Position numbers and translations under genes: made by a program. Positions 9,886 to 17,818 of a stretch of 64,000 nt of DNA are shown one piece after another; position 1 is the stretch's first letter, and every line of letters starts with the position of its first letter. The notes below the pieces were generated by a model, which saw only the letters and a program-made list of their open reading frames with translations, was not told the DNA's origin and did not search any database. This stretch comes from Allobosea sp. CRIB-10 (GTDB lineage: Bacteria; Pseudomonadota; Alphaproteobacteria; Rhizobiales; Beijerinckiaceae), in the NCBI RefSeq assembly GCF_900112185.1, contig NZ_FOKP01000011.1:62001-126000 (forward strand), read 5' to 3'.

Positions 9886-10998
9886 ATGCGCGCGCTCGGC
9901 GTCGGCCTGATCGGCACCGGCTATATGGGCAAGTGCCATGCCCTGGCCTGGAACGCCGTCGCTCCTGTATTCGGCGACGTGCCGCGGCCGAAGCTCGCCG
10001 TGCTCTGTGAGGTCGATGAAGCTTTGGCGGCAAAACGGGCCGGCGAATTCGGTTTCGCCGAGTCGACCGCCGACTGGCAGGCGCTCATTGCCCATCCCGA
10101 TGTCGACGTCGTCTCGATCACCACGCCGAACGCCTTCCATGCCGAGATGGCGATCGCGGCGCTGAAGGCCGGCAAGCATGTCTGGTGCGAGAAGCCGATG
10201 GCGACCAGCCTTGGCGATGCGCAAGCGATGCTGGCGGCGGCCAAGGTGGCCGGGACGGTCGCTGCGCTCGGCTACAACTACATCCAGAACCCGGCGATCC
10301 GGCTGGCACAGCGGCTCATCGCCGATGGCACGATCGGGCCGGTCAACCATGTCCGCGTCGAGATGGACGAGGACTTCATGGCCGATGCCGGCGCGCTGTT
10401 CTCCTGGAAGAGCGAGGCCGCCTCAGGCCATGGCGCGCTCGACGATTTCGGCGTGCATGCCTTCTCGCTGATCAAGGCGCTGATCGGTGAGGTCGAAGCC
10501 GTTATGGCGGATATAGCCAGGCCCTATGCCGAACGCCCGCTCGCGGCCGGTGGCACCCGCGCGGTCGAGACGCACGACATCGCCACGCTGCTGCTGCGCC
10601 TGTCGTCCGGCGCCTCCGGGCTCGTCGCCCTCAACCGCTCGGCCTGGGGCCGCAAAGGCCGGATCGCGCTGCAGGTCTTCGGCGCCAGGGGCACGATCGC
10701 CTATGATCAGGAGCGGATGAACGAGATCGAGCTCTACACCGCCGAGGGCGCCAGCGACGTCCAGGGCTTCCGCCGCATCCTGACCGCCCCTGCGCACGAG
10801 CCCTATGGCCGATTCATCCCGGCGCCCGGCCACGGCCTCGGCTTCAACGAGCTCAAGATCATCGAGTGTCGCGAGCTGCTCCGCGCGATTGCCGGCGAGC
10901 CGGCGCATCTCCTTGATTTCGAAGCCGGCATGCGCATCGAGCGCACGGTCGAGGCCGCCGCCCGCAGTTTCCGCGAGGGGTGCTGGACGACGATCTGA
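9886..10998 (+). CDS. Gfo/Idh/MocA family NAD(P)-dependent oxidoreductase
   Basis: The 370-aa protein has an N-terminal Rossmann fold (GVGLIGTGYMGKCHALAW) and the family signature EKPM after WC, followed by the GFO_IDH_MocA C-terminal domain. ATG 9886 is chosen over the TTG at 9880 because CGGAG at 9874-9878 fits it. It is about 50 bases downstream of the ATPase and probably in the same operon. The likely role is oxidation of the imported sugar or polyol, but the substrate is not defined by sequence. Confidence 0.88.
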   Translation: MRALGVGLIGTGYMGKCHALAWNAVAPVFGDVPRPKLAVLCEVDEALAAKRAGEFGFAESTADWQALIAHPDVDVVSITTPNAFHAEMAIAALKAGKHVWCEKPMATSLGDAQAMLAAAKVAGTVAALGYNYIQNPAIRLAQRLIADGTIGPVNHVRVEMDEDFMADAGALFSWKSEAASGHGALDDFGVHAFSLIKALIGEVEAVMADIARPYAERPLAAGGTRAVETHDIATLLLRLSSGASGLVALNRSAWGRKGRIALQVFGARGTIAYDQERMNEIELYTAEGASDVQGFRRILTAPAHEPYGRFIPAPGHGLGFNELKIIECRELLRAIAGEPAHLLDFEAGMRIERTVEAAARSFREGCWTTI

Positions 10999-11084
10999 GG
11001 ACCTGCTTCGCTGATGTCGTGGACGAAGCGTGATTCTCGGCGATCCAGCCGGTTCCGGTCGCCAGGAAATCGCGCTAGGGATAT

Positions 11085-11100
11085 CGTTCGTATACGAACG
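11085..11100. promoter_or_regulatory. MarR operator copy 1 (upstream of marR)
   Basis: This is a perfect 16-bp palindrome, CGTTCGTATACGAACG, ending ten bases before the MarR start codon. It shares the core GTTYGTAYRCRAAC with three sites at 14513, 14648 and 14814, so it is most simply an autoregulatory operator for the MarR protein. Binding is inferred. Confidence 0.65.
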
Positions 11101-11110
11101 AGGACCAGCG

Positions 11111-11566
11111 ATGGCGCGACCGAGCACTGCGGCCGAGACGCCCGAGCTTGCCGACGAGAACTACGATCTCGCCGAGCAGGTCGGCTTCATCATGCGCCAG
11201 GCGGCGCAGCGCCATGTCTCGATCTTCAACGAGATCATGGGCAGCGACCTGACCCCGACGCAATGGGCGGTGCTGGCGCGGCTCTACCAGGACGGGGGCT
11301 CCTCGCAGAACCTGCTGGGCCGCCAGACCGCCATGGACGCCGCCACGATCAAGGGCGTGGTCGATCGCCTGCTCAAGCGCAAGCTGGTCCAGACCAAGCC
11401 CGATCCGGAGGATGGCCGCCGGCTCATCGTCGAGCTCAGCCCGGCCGGCGTCGACTACACCCGCGAGCTGCTGCCCAAGGCGGAGACGGTGACCAAGGTG
11501 ACGCTGGCCCCGCTCGCGACTAACCAGCGGGCGACGCTGATCGCGCTGCTGAAGCAGCTGCGCTGA
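11111..11566 (+). CDS. MarR family transcriptional regulator
   Basis: This 151-aa regulator has the MarR winged-helix domain at about residues 35-110 (LTPTQWAVLARLYQDG, LLGRQTAMDAATIKGVVDRLLKRKLVQTKPDPEDGRRLIVELSPAG). GAGGA at 11100-11104 is the ribosome binding site, and it touches the end of a perfect palindrome at 11085-11100. Related palindromes occur at the promoters of nadC and of the hydroxynicotinate reductase-like gene. The protein is therefore the probable local regulator of 11.1-18.4 kb, sensing an aromatic or heterocyclic ligand as many MarR proteins do. Confidence 0.9.
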   Translation: MARPSTAAETPELADENYDLAEQVGFIMRQAAQRHVSIFNEIMGSDLTPTQWAVLARLYQDGGSSQNLLGRQTAMDAATIKGVVDRLLKRKLVQTKPDPEDGRRLIVELSPAGVDYTRELLPKAETVTKVTLAPLATNQRATLIALLKQLR

Positions 11567-11576
11567 GGCGCAGACG

Positions 11577-13619
11577 CTAGCTGATCACGTAGCAGTCGCA
11601 GCTCTCCGCCATCGCCTTGGCCTCGTCGAGATCGCTCGAGGCGCTGGCGTGGATGGCGAAGAGCGGATCGCCCACGGCGACGCTGTCGCCGACATGGCGA
11701 CGCAGGTCGATGCCCGCCGCCTTGTCGAAGGGTGCGCCGGCGCGCCTTGCGATTCCCGCGACCGCCCAGCCGTCGATCTCGGTGATGACCCCAGCCTTCG
11801 GCGAGCGGACCGTATGGACCAGCAACCCCGGCGCCACCGGCGGCTCGCGCCGCCCCTGCGCATCGATGATCCGCTCGAAGGCGGCCCGCGCCGCGCCGGA
11901 GCGCAGCAATCCTTCCGCCCGCTCTCGCCCGGCCGCGACCGAGCCGAGCGCCGGGTCCCAGGCCAGGATGCGGCTGGCGAAGAACAGCGCCTTCTCGACC
12001 AGGTCGGCCGGCGCCCGCGGATCGTTGCCCAGCACCCAGCCGACATCGCGGCATTCCAGCGCCGGGCCGATGCCGCGCCCGATCGGGCGGCTGCCATCGG
12101 TCGGGAAGGCCTTGACGACGAGGCCGAGCCTGGCTCCGACCGTCTCGAACAAATCAGCCAGCTCGGCGGCTTCCGCCTCGCTCTTCAGCTTGGCGCGCGG
12201 GCCATAGGGCAGGTCGACGATGACATGGGTCGAACCCGCCGTGAGCTTCTTCGACAGGATCGAGGCGACCGACCAGCGATTGGAATCGATGCCGAGTGGC
12301 CGGGTGATCGCGTTCATCACGTCATCGACGACGGAATGGTTGAGCCGCCCGTTCCAGGCGATCGAGCCGCGCGCCTTTTCCACGCAGGCGCGCAGTTCGG
12401 CGGGGTTCAGTTCGACGCGGGCGAGGGCCTCCATCGCATCGGCCGTGCCTGCCGCCGAGGTGATGGCACGCGACGAGGTCTTCGGCATGAGGAAGGCGCC
12501 ATGCGCGGCGACGATCGGCACGACGATCAGCGTGATGCGGCTGCCGGGGATGCCGCCCATCGAGTGCTTGTCGACGACGATTGTGTCCGGCCAGGTGATC
12601 TTTTGCGCGAAGCGGGTACGCACCCGCGCCAGCGCGACGACCTCGTCATCCGAGAGCTTCTGCGTCGCCGCGACCAGGAAGGCCGCGACCTCGCCATCGG
12701 GATAGCGGGCTTCGACGATGTCGCGGATCAGCGTGTGGTACTGCTCTTCCGTGAGCTCGCCGCCCTGGATCTTGCGGGTCAGCGCGGCCCGGCTCTCGGG
12801 CGAGGGCGTGCGGCGGATCGTGACCTCGCTGCCCTCGGGCAGGCCAAGCTCGTCGAAGGCCTCGGCCGAGAGACCGATCTCGTCGCCGGCGAGCAGCGCG
12901 GGCGAGTCGACCACCTGTACGTTCGAGCGGATGCTCGCGCCGACACCGGAAATCTCGACCCTTCCCGGCCCGAGATAGTCGAAGCCGTTGACGATTTCGC
13001 CCCTGGCCGGGAGATAGGCGCAATGCGCCCGTCCCGCGAAGAGCGGCAGGCGGCGCAGGCGCATCGTATTGGCGGCGGCCTCGACCGCGGCGACGAAGCG
13101 CTCGACGCCGATCTCGACGCTCTGATCGTTGCAGATCGTTGTCGCCCGAATCCCCGCCGGGCGCGGCTCGACCGTGCGCGACAGGCGCTTCTCGATCGCT
13201 TCGCCGCTCTCGCGCCCACGCCCGGCGATGCGGGCGGCGAGCACTTCGGGCGGCGCCGTGACCTCGACCACGACGAAGCGCGGCAGGCGAGCGGCGAGCG
13301 CCGCGATCGTGGCGCGCGAGCCATTGGCGATGACGTTGCGGCCTGCCTCGACCAGGCGCTTCAACTCGGCCGGCAGGCCGTAGCGCAGGCCATGGGCGCC
13401 CCAGGTGATCAGGAAGTCGCCCTTCGCCTCGCGTGCGTCGAAGGCCTCGTCCGTCGCCGCCTCATGGTCCTCGCCCGGCGATCCCGCCGGACGGGTGACG
13501 ACGCGCCGCGCGAAGACATAGCGGCCCGTCGGCTCCAACAGGGCGCGGGCGCCGTCGATCAGCGAGTCCTTGCCGGCCCCGCTCGGGCCGACGACGAGGA
13601 AGAAGGTGCCTTGCCGCAT
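11577..13619 (-). CDS. Fusion: PhnN ribose 1,5-bisphosphokinase + AMP/thymidine phosphorylase family
   Basis: This 680-aa protein joins two enzymes in one uninterrupted frame. Residues 1 to about 184 are PhnN-like (P-loop GPSGAGKDS at 11-19), a kinase making PRPP from ribose 1,5-bisphosphate. Residues 186-680 are a thymidine/AMP phosphorylase with the extra N-terminal domain of the archaeal AMP phosphorylase type (186 to about 272), then DKHSMGG (350-356) and KTSSRAITSAAGTAD (380-394). AMP phosphorylases make ribose 1,5-bisphosphate from a nucleotide and phosphate, so the product of one half is the substrate of the other. An internal ATG at 13064 (residue 186) lacks a good ribosome binding site, so a true fusion is favoured. 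It lies 20 bases after nadC and is probably co-transcribed with it. Confidence 0.85.
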   Translation of the reverse strand: MRQGTFFLVVGPSGAGKDSLIDGARALLEPTGRYVFARRVVTRPAGSPGEDHEAATDEAFDAREAKGDFLITWGAHGLRYGLPAELKRLVEAGRNVIANGSRATIAALAARLPRFVVVEVTAPPEVLAARIAGRGRESGEAIEKRLSRTVEPRPAGIRATTICNDQSVEIGVERFVAAVEAAANTMRLRRLPLFAGRAHCAYLPARGEIVNGFDYLGPGRVEISGVGASIRSNVQVVDSPALLAGDEIGLSAEAFDELGLPEGSEVTIRRTPSPESRAALTRKIQGGELTEEQYHTLIRDIVEARYPDGEVAAFLVAATQKLSDDEVVALARVRTRFAQKITWPDTIVVDKHSMGGIPGSRITLIVVPIVAAHGAFLMPKTSSRAITSAAGTADAMEALARVELNPAELRACVEKARGSIAWNGRLNHSVVDDVMNAITRPLGIDSNRWSVASILSKKLTAGSTHVIVDLPYGPRAKLKSEAEAAELADLFETVGARLGLVVKAFPTDGSRPIGRGIGPALECRDVGWVLGNDPRAPADLVEKALFFASRILAWDPALGSVAAGRERAEGLLRSGAARAAFERIIDAQGRREPPVAPGLLVHTVRSPKAGVITEIDGWAVAGIARRAGAPFDKAAGIDLRRHVGDSVAVGDPLFAIHASASSDLDEAKAMAESCDCYVIS

Positions 13620-13639
13620 TCCCTGGCCGCAGTCCCTGC

Positions 13640-14473
13640 TCAGGCTTCGTCGAGGCCGATATCCACCGCCGGCGCCGACTGGGTGATCTTGCTGGTCGAG
13701 ATATAGTCGACGCCTGTCCGGGAGATCGGTCCGATCGTGTCGATGTTGATACCGCCCGAGGCCTCGACCTTGGCGCGGCCGGCGATCAGCGCGACCGCCT
13801 TGGTCATGTCGGCGACCGACATGTTGTCGAGCATGATCACGTCGGCGCCGCACTTGGCGGCTTCCTCGACCTGCTCGAGCCGGTCGCATTCGACCTCGAG
13901 CTTGGTCAGCACCGGCAGCTTCTTGCGGGCGCGCTCGACGGCGGCGGTAATGCTGCCGCAGACGGCGATGTGGTTGTCCTTGATCATCACGCCGTTATCG
14001 AGGCCGAGGCGGTGGTTGAGGCCGCCGCCGCAGGTCACGGCGTGCTTCTCCATCATGCGCAGGCCGGGTGTGGTCTTGCGGGTGTCGATCAGGCGCGCCT
14101 TGCTGCCGGCCATGGCGGCGGCGTAGCGGGCGGTCTCGTTGGCGATGCCGGAGAGGCGCTGGGCGATGTTGAGCGCGGTGCGCTCGGCGGTGAGCACGCT
14201 GCGGGCCGAGCCCTCGATCTCGACCAAGATCGCACCCTTCTCGACCTTGTCGCCGTCCTTGACGCGCAGGGTCACCTTGAGTTCGGGGTCGTAGCGCTTG
14301 AACACGCGGGCGGCGACCTCGACGCCGGCGACGATCATCGGCTCGCGGGCGTTCATGTGGAACTTGCCGGTCTCGCCCGGCTCGATCATCACCTGGACGG
14401 TGAGGTCGCAGGCGCCGATATCCTCGACGAGCCAGTGGTCGATCAGGCGGTCCGTGGCGAAGACGTCATACAT
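13640..14473 (-). CDS. nadC: Nicotinate-nucleotide diphosphorylase (carboxylating)
   Basis: This 277-aa quinolinate phosphoribosyltransferase would convert quinolinate and PRPP to nicotinate mononucleotide, CO2 and PPi. DTRKTTPGLR is at 130-139, GGGLNHRLGL at 149-158, and MIKDNHI follows. This is the NadC rather than the ModD form. The ATG at 14473 follows a GGAGAG site; a longer in-frame start upstream is less likely. It is not with nadA or nadB. Instead it is first in an operon with the PRPP-making fusion, under a promoter overlapping a MarR-type palindrome. It may therefore be a pathway paralogue acting on another pyridine carboxylate, which is inference. Confidence 0.88.
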   Translation of the reverse strand: MYDVFATDRLIDHWLVEDIGACDLTVQVMIEPGETGKFHMNAREPMIVAGVEVAARVFKRYDPELKVTLRVKDGDKVEKGAILVEIEGSARSVLTAERTALNIAQRLSGIANETARYAAAMAGSKARLIDTRKTTPGLRMMEKHAVTCGGGLNHRLGLDNGVMIKDNHIAVCGSITAAVERARKKLPVLTKLEVECDRLEQVEEAAKCGADVIMLDNMSVADMTKAVALIAGRAKVEASGGINIDTIGPISRTGVDYISTSKITQSAPAVDIGLDEA

Positions 14474-14512
14474 GGAAGGGCCCTCTCTCCCGCGGCGATG
14501 CCGCTCCAAACA

Positions 14513-14555
14513 TGTTTGTATGCAAACAATAGCAGCGGGAAAATTTGGCTGTCAA
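14513..14555 (-). promoter_or_regulatory. nadC promoter overlapped by MarR operator copy 2
   Basis: On the minus strand, TTGACA (14555-14550) and TATTGT (14531-14526), 18 bp apart, form a good sigma70-type promoter pointing to nadC. The palindrome TGTTTGTATGCAAACA at 14513-14528 overlaps the -10. It matches the operator ahead of marR in its core, so occupancy would block transcription. The rest of the 14474-14864 gap holds copies 3 and 4 of the palindrome and no gene. Confidence 0.6.
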
Positions 14556-14647
14556 TGCGCCATTGAAGCCGTGCTTGCAACCGTCAAACGCGTCATATGG
14601 AAGTCACCTCGGCCGGGTAGGAGCGCCGCACAGAAGCGCTTCGAATG

Positions 14648-14663
14648 ATCTTGTATGCAAGAT
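14648..14663. promoter_or_regulatory. MarR operator-like copy 3
   Basis: ATCTTGTATGCAAGAT lies in the middle of the divergent promoter region. It has seven-base half-sites and the same TTGTATGCAA core as copy 2. It could be an auxiliary site that links the two promoters. This is inferred from sequence similarity only. Confidence 0.5.
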
Positions 14664-14784
14664 TGCGTGGGCGCACTGTCCTCTCATCGACGAATCGGCA
14701 CGCGCTCGGCCGTCGCGGCCGAAGCTGTGGGCCAGCCCTGGGAACAGGCGTAGAGTGGGGGCGGTCCCGCACCTGGCCGCTGTC

Positions 14785-14829
14785 TTGACTTGGCTCAAGA
14801 GGCGCGCCAGTATCGTTTGTACACAAACA
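14785..14829 (+). promoter_or_regulatory. Promoter with MarR operator copy 4 for the reductase operon
   Basis: TTGACT at 14785-14790 is a plausible -35 facing the reductase gene, with a poor -10 (CAGTAT, 14808-14813). The palindrome CGTTTGTACACAAACA at 14814-14829 lies immediately downstream, where a bound MarR dimer would block the polymerase. The core matches copies 1 and 2. Confidence 0.55.
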
Positions 14830-14864
14830 AAATCCTCAAAGCCCGCTCTGCGGGAGGATCAAGC

Positions 14865-16349
14865 ATGGCGCTGGACGAAGCGAGCCCGGTCGCGGACGAC
14901 AAGATCCGCTGCGATGCCTGCCCGGTGATGTGCTTCATCAAGCCGGGCGCCGTCGGCGCCTGCGACCGTTATGGCAATGTCGACGGTGAGCTGGTGCGGA
15001 TGGAGCCGCATATCGTGCTCGAGCGCACGCTGGAGCATGGCGGCGAGGTCGTTCCCTTCGCCGGATCGCGCGAATGGGACGGCGAGATCGTCCACCAGCA
15101 GGGCACCTTCATCACCGCGATCGGCGCCGGCACTACCTATCCCGACTACAAGCCCGCCCCGTTCATCGTCTCCTCCGAGGTCGACGGCGTCGACATGGTC
15201 ACCGTCGTGACCGAGGGCATTTTCAGCTATTGCGGCGTCAAGGTGAAGATCGACACCGACCGCTTCCTCGGGCCGGAGCAGGCGACGGTGCGGGTTGAGG
15301 GCGAGGCGATCGGCCACGTCACCACCGGCGAGTACGGCTCGCAGATGCTCTCGCTCGGCGGCGTCCACCACCTTACCGGCGGCTCGAAGAAGGAGGGCCG
15401 CGTCACCTGCGACGCCCTGCTCCAGCTCAGCAACGGCAAGGCGGTCGAGCTGACCATCGATGAGGGCGAGACGGTGATCGTCCAGGCCGGCAAGCCGCCG
15501 ATCGTCAACGGCATCCAGGAAAGCCGGATGCGCGTCGGCTGCGGCTCGGCGACGATCGGCATCTTCGCTAAGCAATGGCATGGCAAGGTCGACGAGGTCG
15601 TCGTCGTCGACGATCACATCACCGGCGTGCTCTCCGAGCACCAGGCTGGCAAATTGCTCGGCATGGCCGGCACCGGCATCAAGCTGAAGGGCCGGCGCTC
15701 GACGCCCGGCCGCTATTTCCAGGTGGCGCAGCCCGGCACCGGCTGGGGCGGCACCAATATCAGCGACCCTCTGACCATTCTCGGGCCGTTCGATCCCAAG
15801 GTCGCCTATCCCGGCCTGCGCCTTTTGATGGTCTCGACCACCGGCGAGCACGCCGCCTATTACGAGCTCGACGAGAACCTCGTGCCGGTCGAGATGCAGA
15901 TGCCGCAGCCGCTGGTCGAGCCGGTCGAGCGCATCGCCGAGAATTGCGAACCGGCGCTCTCCACCGTGCTGTTCATCGGCGGCGCCGGCGGCTCGCTGCG
16001 CGCCGGCGTCACCGAGAACCCGGTGCGCCTGACGCGCTCGGTCAAGGATGCGCTGACCTATGTCACTTGCGGTGGCGCTCCGGTCTATATCTGGCCGGGC
16101 GGCGGCATCACCTTCATGGTCGACGTCACCCGCCTGCCCGAGAACGCCTTCGGCTATGTGCCCACCCCGGCCTTGGTCGCGCCGCTGGAGTTCACCATGA
16201 GCCTGACCGACTACGAGGCGCTCGGCGGCCATATGGACGCGATCCAGCCGCTGGCTTCGCTGAAGGGCGGCAGCCGCCTGCGCCTGCCGCAGCGCCCGGA
16301 CAACCCCTGGCCGCTGGCGCCGGAGCAGCCGCGCCGCTCGCTCGGCTAG
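14865..16349 (+). CDS. 6-hydroxynicotinate reductase-like iron-sulfur protein
   Basis: The 494-aa product resembles proteins annotated as 6-hydroxynicotinate reductase. That enzyme reduces 6-hydroxynicotinate to 1,4,5,6-tetrahydro-6-oxonicotinate, a step known in clostridial nicotinate fermentation and reported in Azorhizobium. An N-terminal cluster, Cys16-x2-Cys19-x3-Cys23-x9-Cys33, fits an Fe-S site. A strong GGGAGGATC site precedes ATG 14865. No nicotinate dehydrogenase or enol hydrolase is nearby, so the substrate may be another azaheterocycle. It heads a four-gene operon with UPF0280 and two DUF1185 genes. The family name is recalled from annotation, not checked here. Confidence 0.7.
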   Translation: MALDEASPVADDKIRCDACPVMCFIKPGAVGACDRYGNVDGELVRMEPHIVLERTLEHGGEVVPFAGSREWDGEIVHQQGTFITAIGAGTTYPDYKPAPFIVSSEVDGVDMVTVVTEGIFSYCGVKVKIDTDRFLGPEQATVRVEGEAIGHVTTGEYGSQMLSLGGVHHLTGGSKKEGRVTCDALLQLSNGKAVELTIDEGETVIVQAGKPPIVNGIQESRMRVGCGSATIGIFAKQWHGKVDEVVVVDDHITGVLSEHQAGKLLGMAGTGIKLKGRRSTPGRYFQVAQPGTGWGGTNISDPLTILGPFDPKVAYPGLRLLMVSTTGEHAAYYELDENLVPVEMQMPQPLVEPVERIAENCEPALSTVLFIGGAGGSLRAGVTENPVRLTRSVKDALTYVTCGGAPVYIWPGGGITFMVDVTRLPENAFGYVPTPALVAPLEFTMSLTDYEALGGHMDAIQPLASLKGGSRLRLPQRPDNPWPLAPEQPRRSLG

Positions 16350-16353
16350 GGCG

Positions 16354-17241
16354 ATGTGGGAGAAGCCTTCCGCGCGCACTCTCCCGGATGGCCGGCGCCT
16401 GCTGCTGCAGCAGGGCCCGATCGATCTCGTCATCGAGGCCGTCGGCGAGCAAGCCGCGGTTAGGGCCGCGCACGAGGCGGCGATTCTCCGCTTCGACGGT
16501 CTGCTTGCCGAACTCTGTGACGAGCTGCAGCTGCTGCGCACGGCCGTGAGCCGGACGAGTCCGCTGCCGCTCGGGCCGGTCGCGCGGCGCATGCATGCGG
16601 CCGTCAGCCCCTTCGCTGAGCGGAGCTTCATCACGCCGATGGCGGCCGTTGCCGGCTCGGTCGCTCAGGAAATCCTCGGCGTGATCTGCCAGGCCGCGCC
16701 GCTCACCCGCGCCTATGTCAACAATGGCGGCGACATCGCCCTGCATCTCGCTCCCGGTGAGCAGTTCCGCATCGGCCTGGTGAAGCGCCCCGACCGGCCG
16801 GAGTTCTTCGCGACCGCGACGATTCGGCCTGAGGACGGCGTTGCCGGCGTCGCGACATCAGGCTATCCCGGCCGCAGCTTCTCGCTGGGGATCGCCGAGG
16901 CAGTGACGGTGCTGGCCCCGACCGCCGCCATGGCCGACGCCGCCGCGACCGTGATCGCCAATGCGATCGACCTGCCCGGCCATCCCGCGATCGAGCGCCT
17001 GCCGGCCAACGCCATCCAGAGCGACAGCGATCTCGGCGAGCGGCTGGTGACCCGTGACGTCGGCCAGCTGGCCACGGACGAGATCGAAACCGCGCTCGCC
17101 GCCGGCCTCGCCGAGGGGGAGCGCCTGCGTTCGGCAGGCTTGATCGTCTCGGCCGCCATGCGTCTTCAGGGCGTGAGCCGCATGCTCGCCACGCCTATGA
17201 TCGTTCAAGAAAAGCCTGAGAGGAGACTGGCCCGTGCCTGA
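16354..17241 (+). CDS. UPF0280 family protein (ApbE superfamily)
   Basis: This 295-aa protein belongs to UPF0280 (COG2122), a family of unknown function related in fold to the flavin transferase ApbE. Visible family segments are AVAGSVAQEIL, AYVNNGGDIALHL, GVATSGYPGRSFSLGIAEAVTVLA and ADAAATVIANAID. It starts four bases after the reductase stop and overlaps the next gene by eight bases, so it is tightly coupled. As an ApbE relative beside a putative flavin/Fe-S reductase it might handle a flavin or bind the pathway intermediate; this is speculation. Confidence 0.75.
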   Translation: MWEKPSARTLPDGRRLLLQQGPIDLVIEAVGEQAAVRAAHEAAILRFDGLLAELCDELQLLRTAVSRTSPLPLGPVARRMHAAVSPFAERSFITPMAAVAGSVAQEILGVICQAAPLTRAYVNNGGDIALHLAPGEQFRIGLVKRPDRPEFFATATIRPEDGVAGVATSGYPGRSFSLGIAEAVTVLAPTAAMADAAATVIANAIDLPGHPAIERLPANAIQSDSDLGERLVTRDVGQLATDEIETALAAGLAEGERLRSAGLIVSAAMRLQGVSRMLATPMIVQEKPERRLARA

Positions 17242-17818
17242 GATCGCCGTCCGCAAATACGCTGTGATCGTCGAGGAGATTTTTCACGAGGGCGGTCCGG
17301 CCGCCGCGGTGCCGCTGAAGCGCGGCGCGGCGCTGGCGGTGATCGCCAACCCCTATGCCGGCCGCTATGTCGAGGACATCCAGGGCTTCATGGATGATCT
17401 GAAGCCCTTCGGCCTCGCCATGGCGCAGCGCCTGCTCGCGGCGATGGGCGGCGATGCCAAGACGATCCAGGGCTATGGCAAGGGCGCCATCGTCGGCGCC
17501 GCCGGCGAACTGGAGCATGGCGCGCTCTGGCATGTGCCGGGCGGCTACGCCATGCGCGAACTGCTCGGCGATGCCAAGGCGATCGTGCCCTCGACCAAGA
17601 AGGTCGGCGGCCCCGGCACGCGCCTCGACATTCCCGTCACCCACATCAATGCCTCCTATGTCCGCAGCCATTTCGACGCCTTCGAGATCGGCATCACCGA
17701 CGCTCCCAAGGCCGATGAATTGCTGTTCGCGCTGGTGATGACCACCGGCTCGCGCATCCATGCCCGCGTCGGCGGCCTCAAGGCGAGCGAGATCAAGGGC
17801 GAGGACGGTCTGAGATGA
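17234..17818 (+). CDS. DUF1185 (AA_synth) family protein, copy 1
   Basis: This 194-aa protein is of the PF06684 'amino acid synthesis' family, whose known structures resemble the Bacillus chorismate mutase fold. Conserved blocks are AVIANPYAGRY, QGYGKGAIVG, GELEH, YVRSHFD and the C-terminal RVGGL...GEDGLR. It uses a GTG start at 17234 with GAGAGGAGAC upstream, and the start overlaps the previous gene. The function is unknown; the coupling implies action on the same pathway intermediate as the reductase. Confidence 0.8.
   Translation: MPEIAVRKYAVIVEEIFHEGGPAAAVPLKRGAALAVIANPYAGRYVEDIQGFMDDLKPFGLAMAQRLLAAMGGDAKTIQGYGKGAIVGAAGELEHGALWHVPGGYAMRELLGDAKAIVPSTKKVGGPGTRLDIPVTHINASYVRSHFDAFEIGITDAPKADELLFALVMTTGSRIHARVGGLKASEIKGEDGLR

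Noticed and set aside
13062..13064. Separate phosphorylase gene starting at the internal ATG
   Set aside because: There is no convincing ribosome binding site before it, and the frame is continuous with the PhnN part. It remains possible as a second product.
11577..13619. phnN as a sign of a C-P lyase phosphonate cluster
   Set aside because: No phnG-M genes are nearby, and PhnN is fused to a phosphorylase and linked to nadC, which fits PRPP supply better.
11649..13706. A 685-codon plus-strand frame over the PhnN fusion
   Set aside because: It mirrors the real gene on the other strand and has no recognisable domain.
14859..16634. A 591-codon open frame antisense to the reductase gene
   Set aside because: No family resemblance and a biased Arg/Ala/Asp composition; the plus-strand gene has clear motifs and a ribosome binding site.
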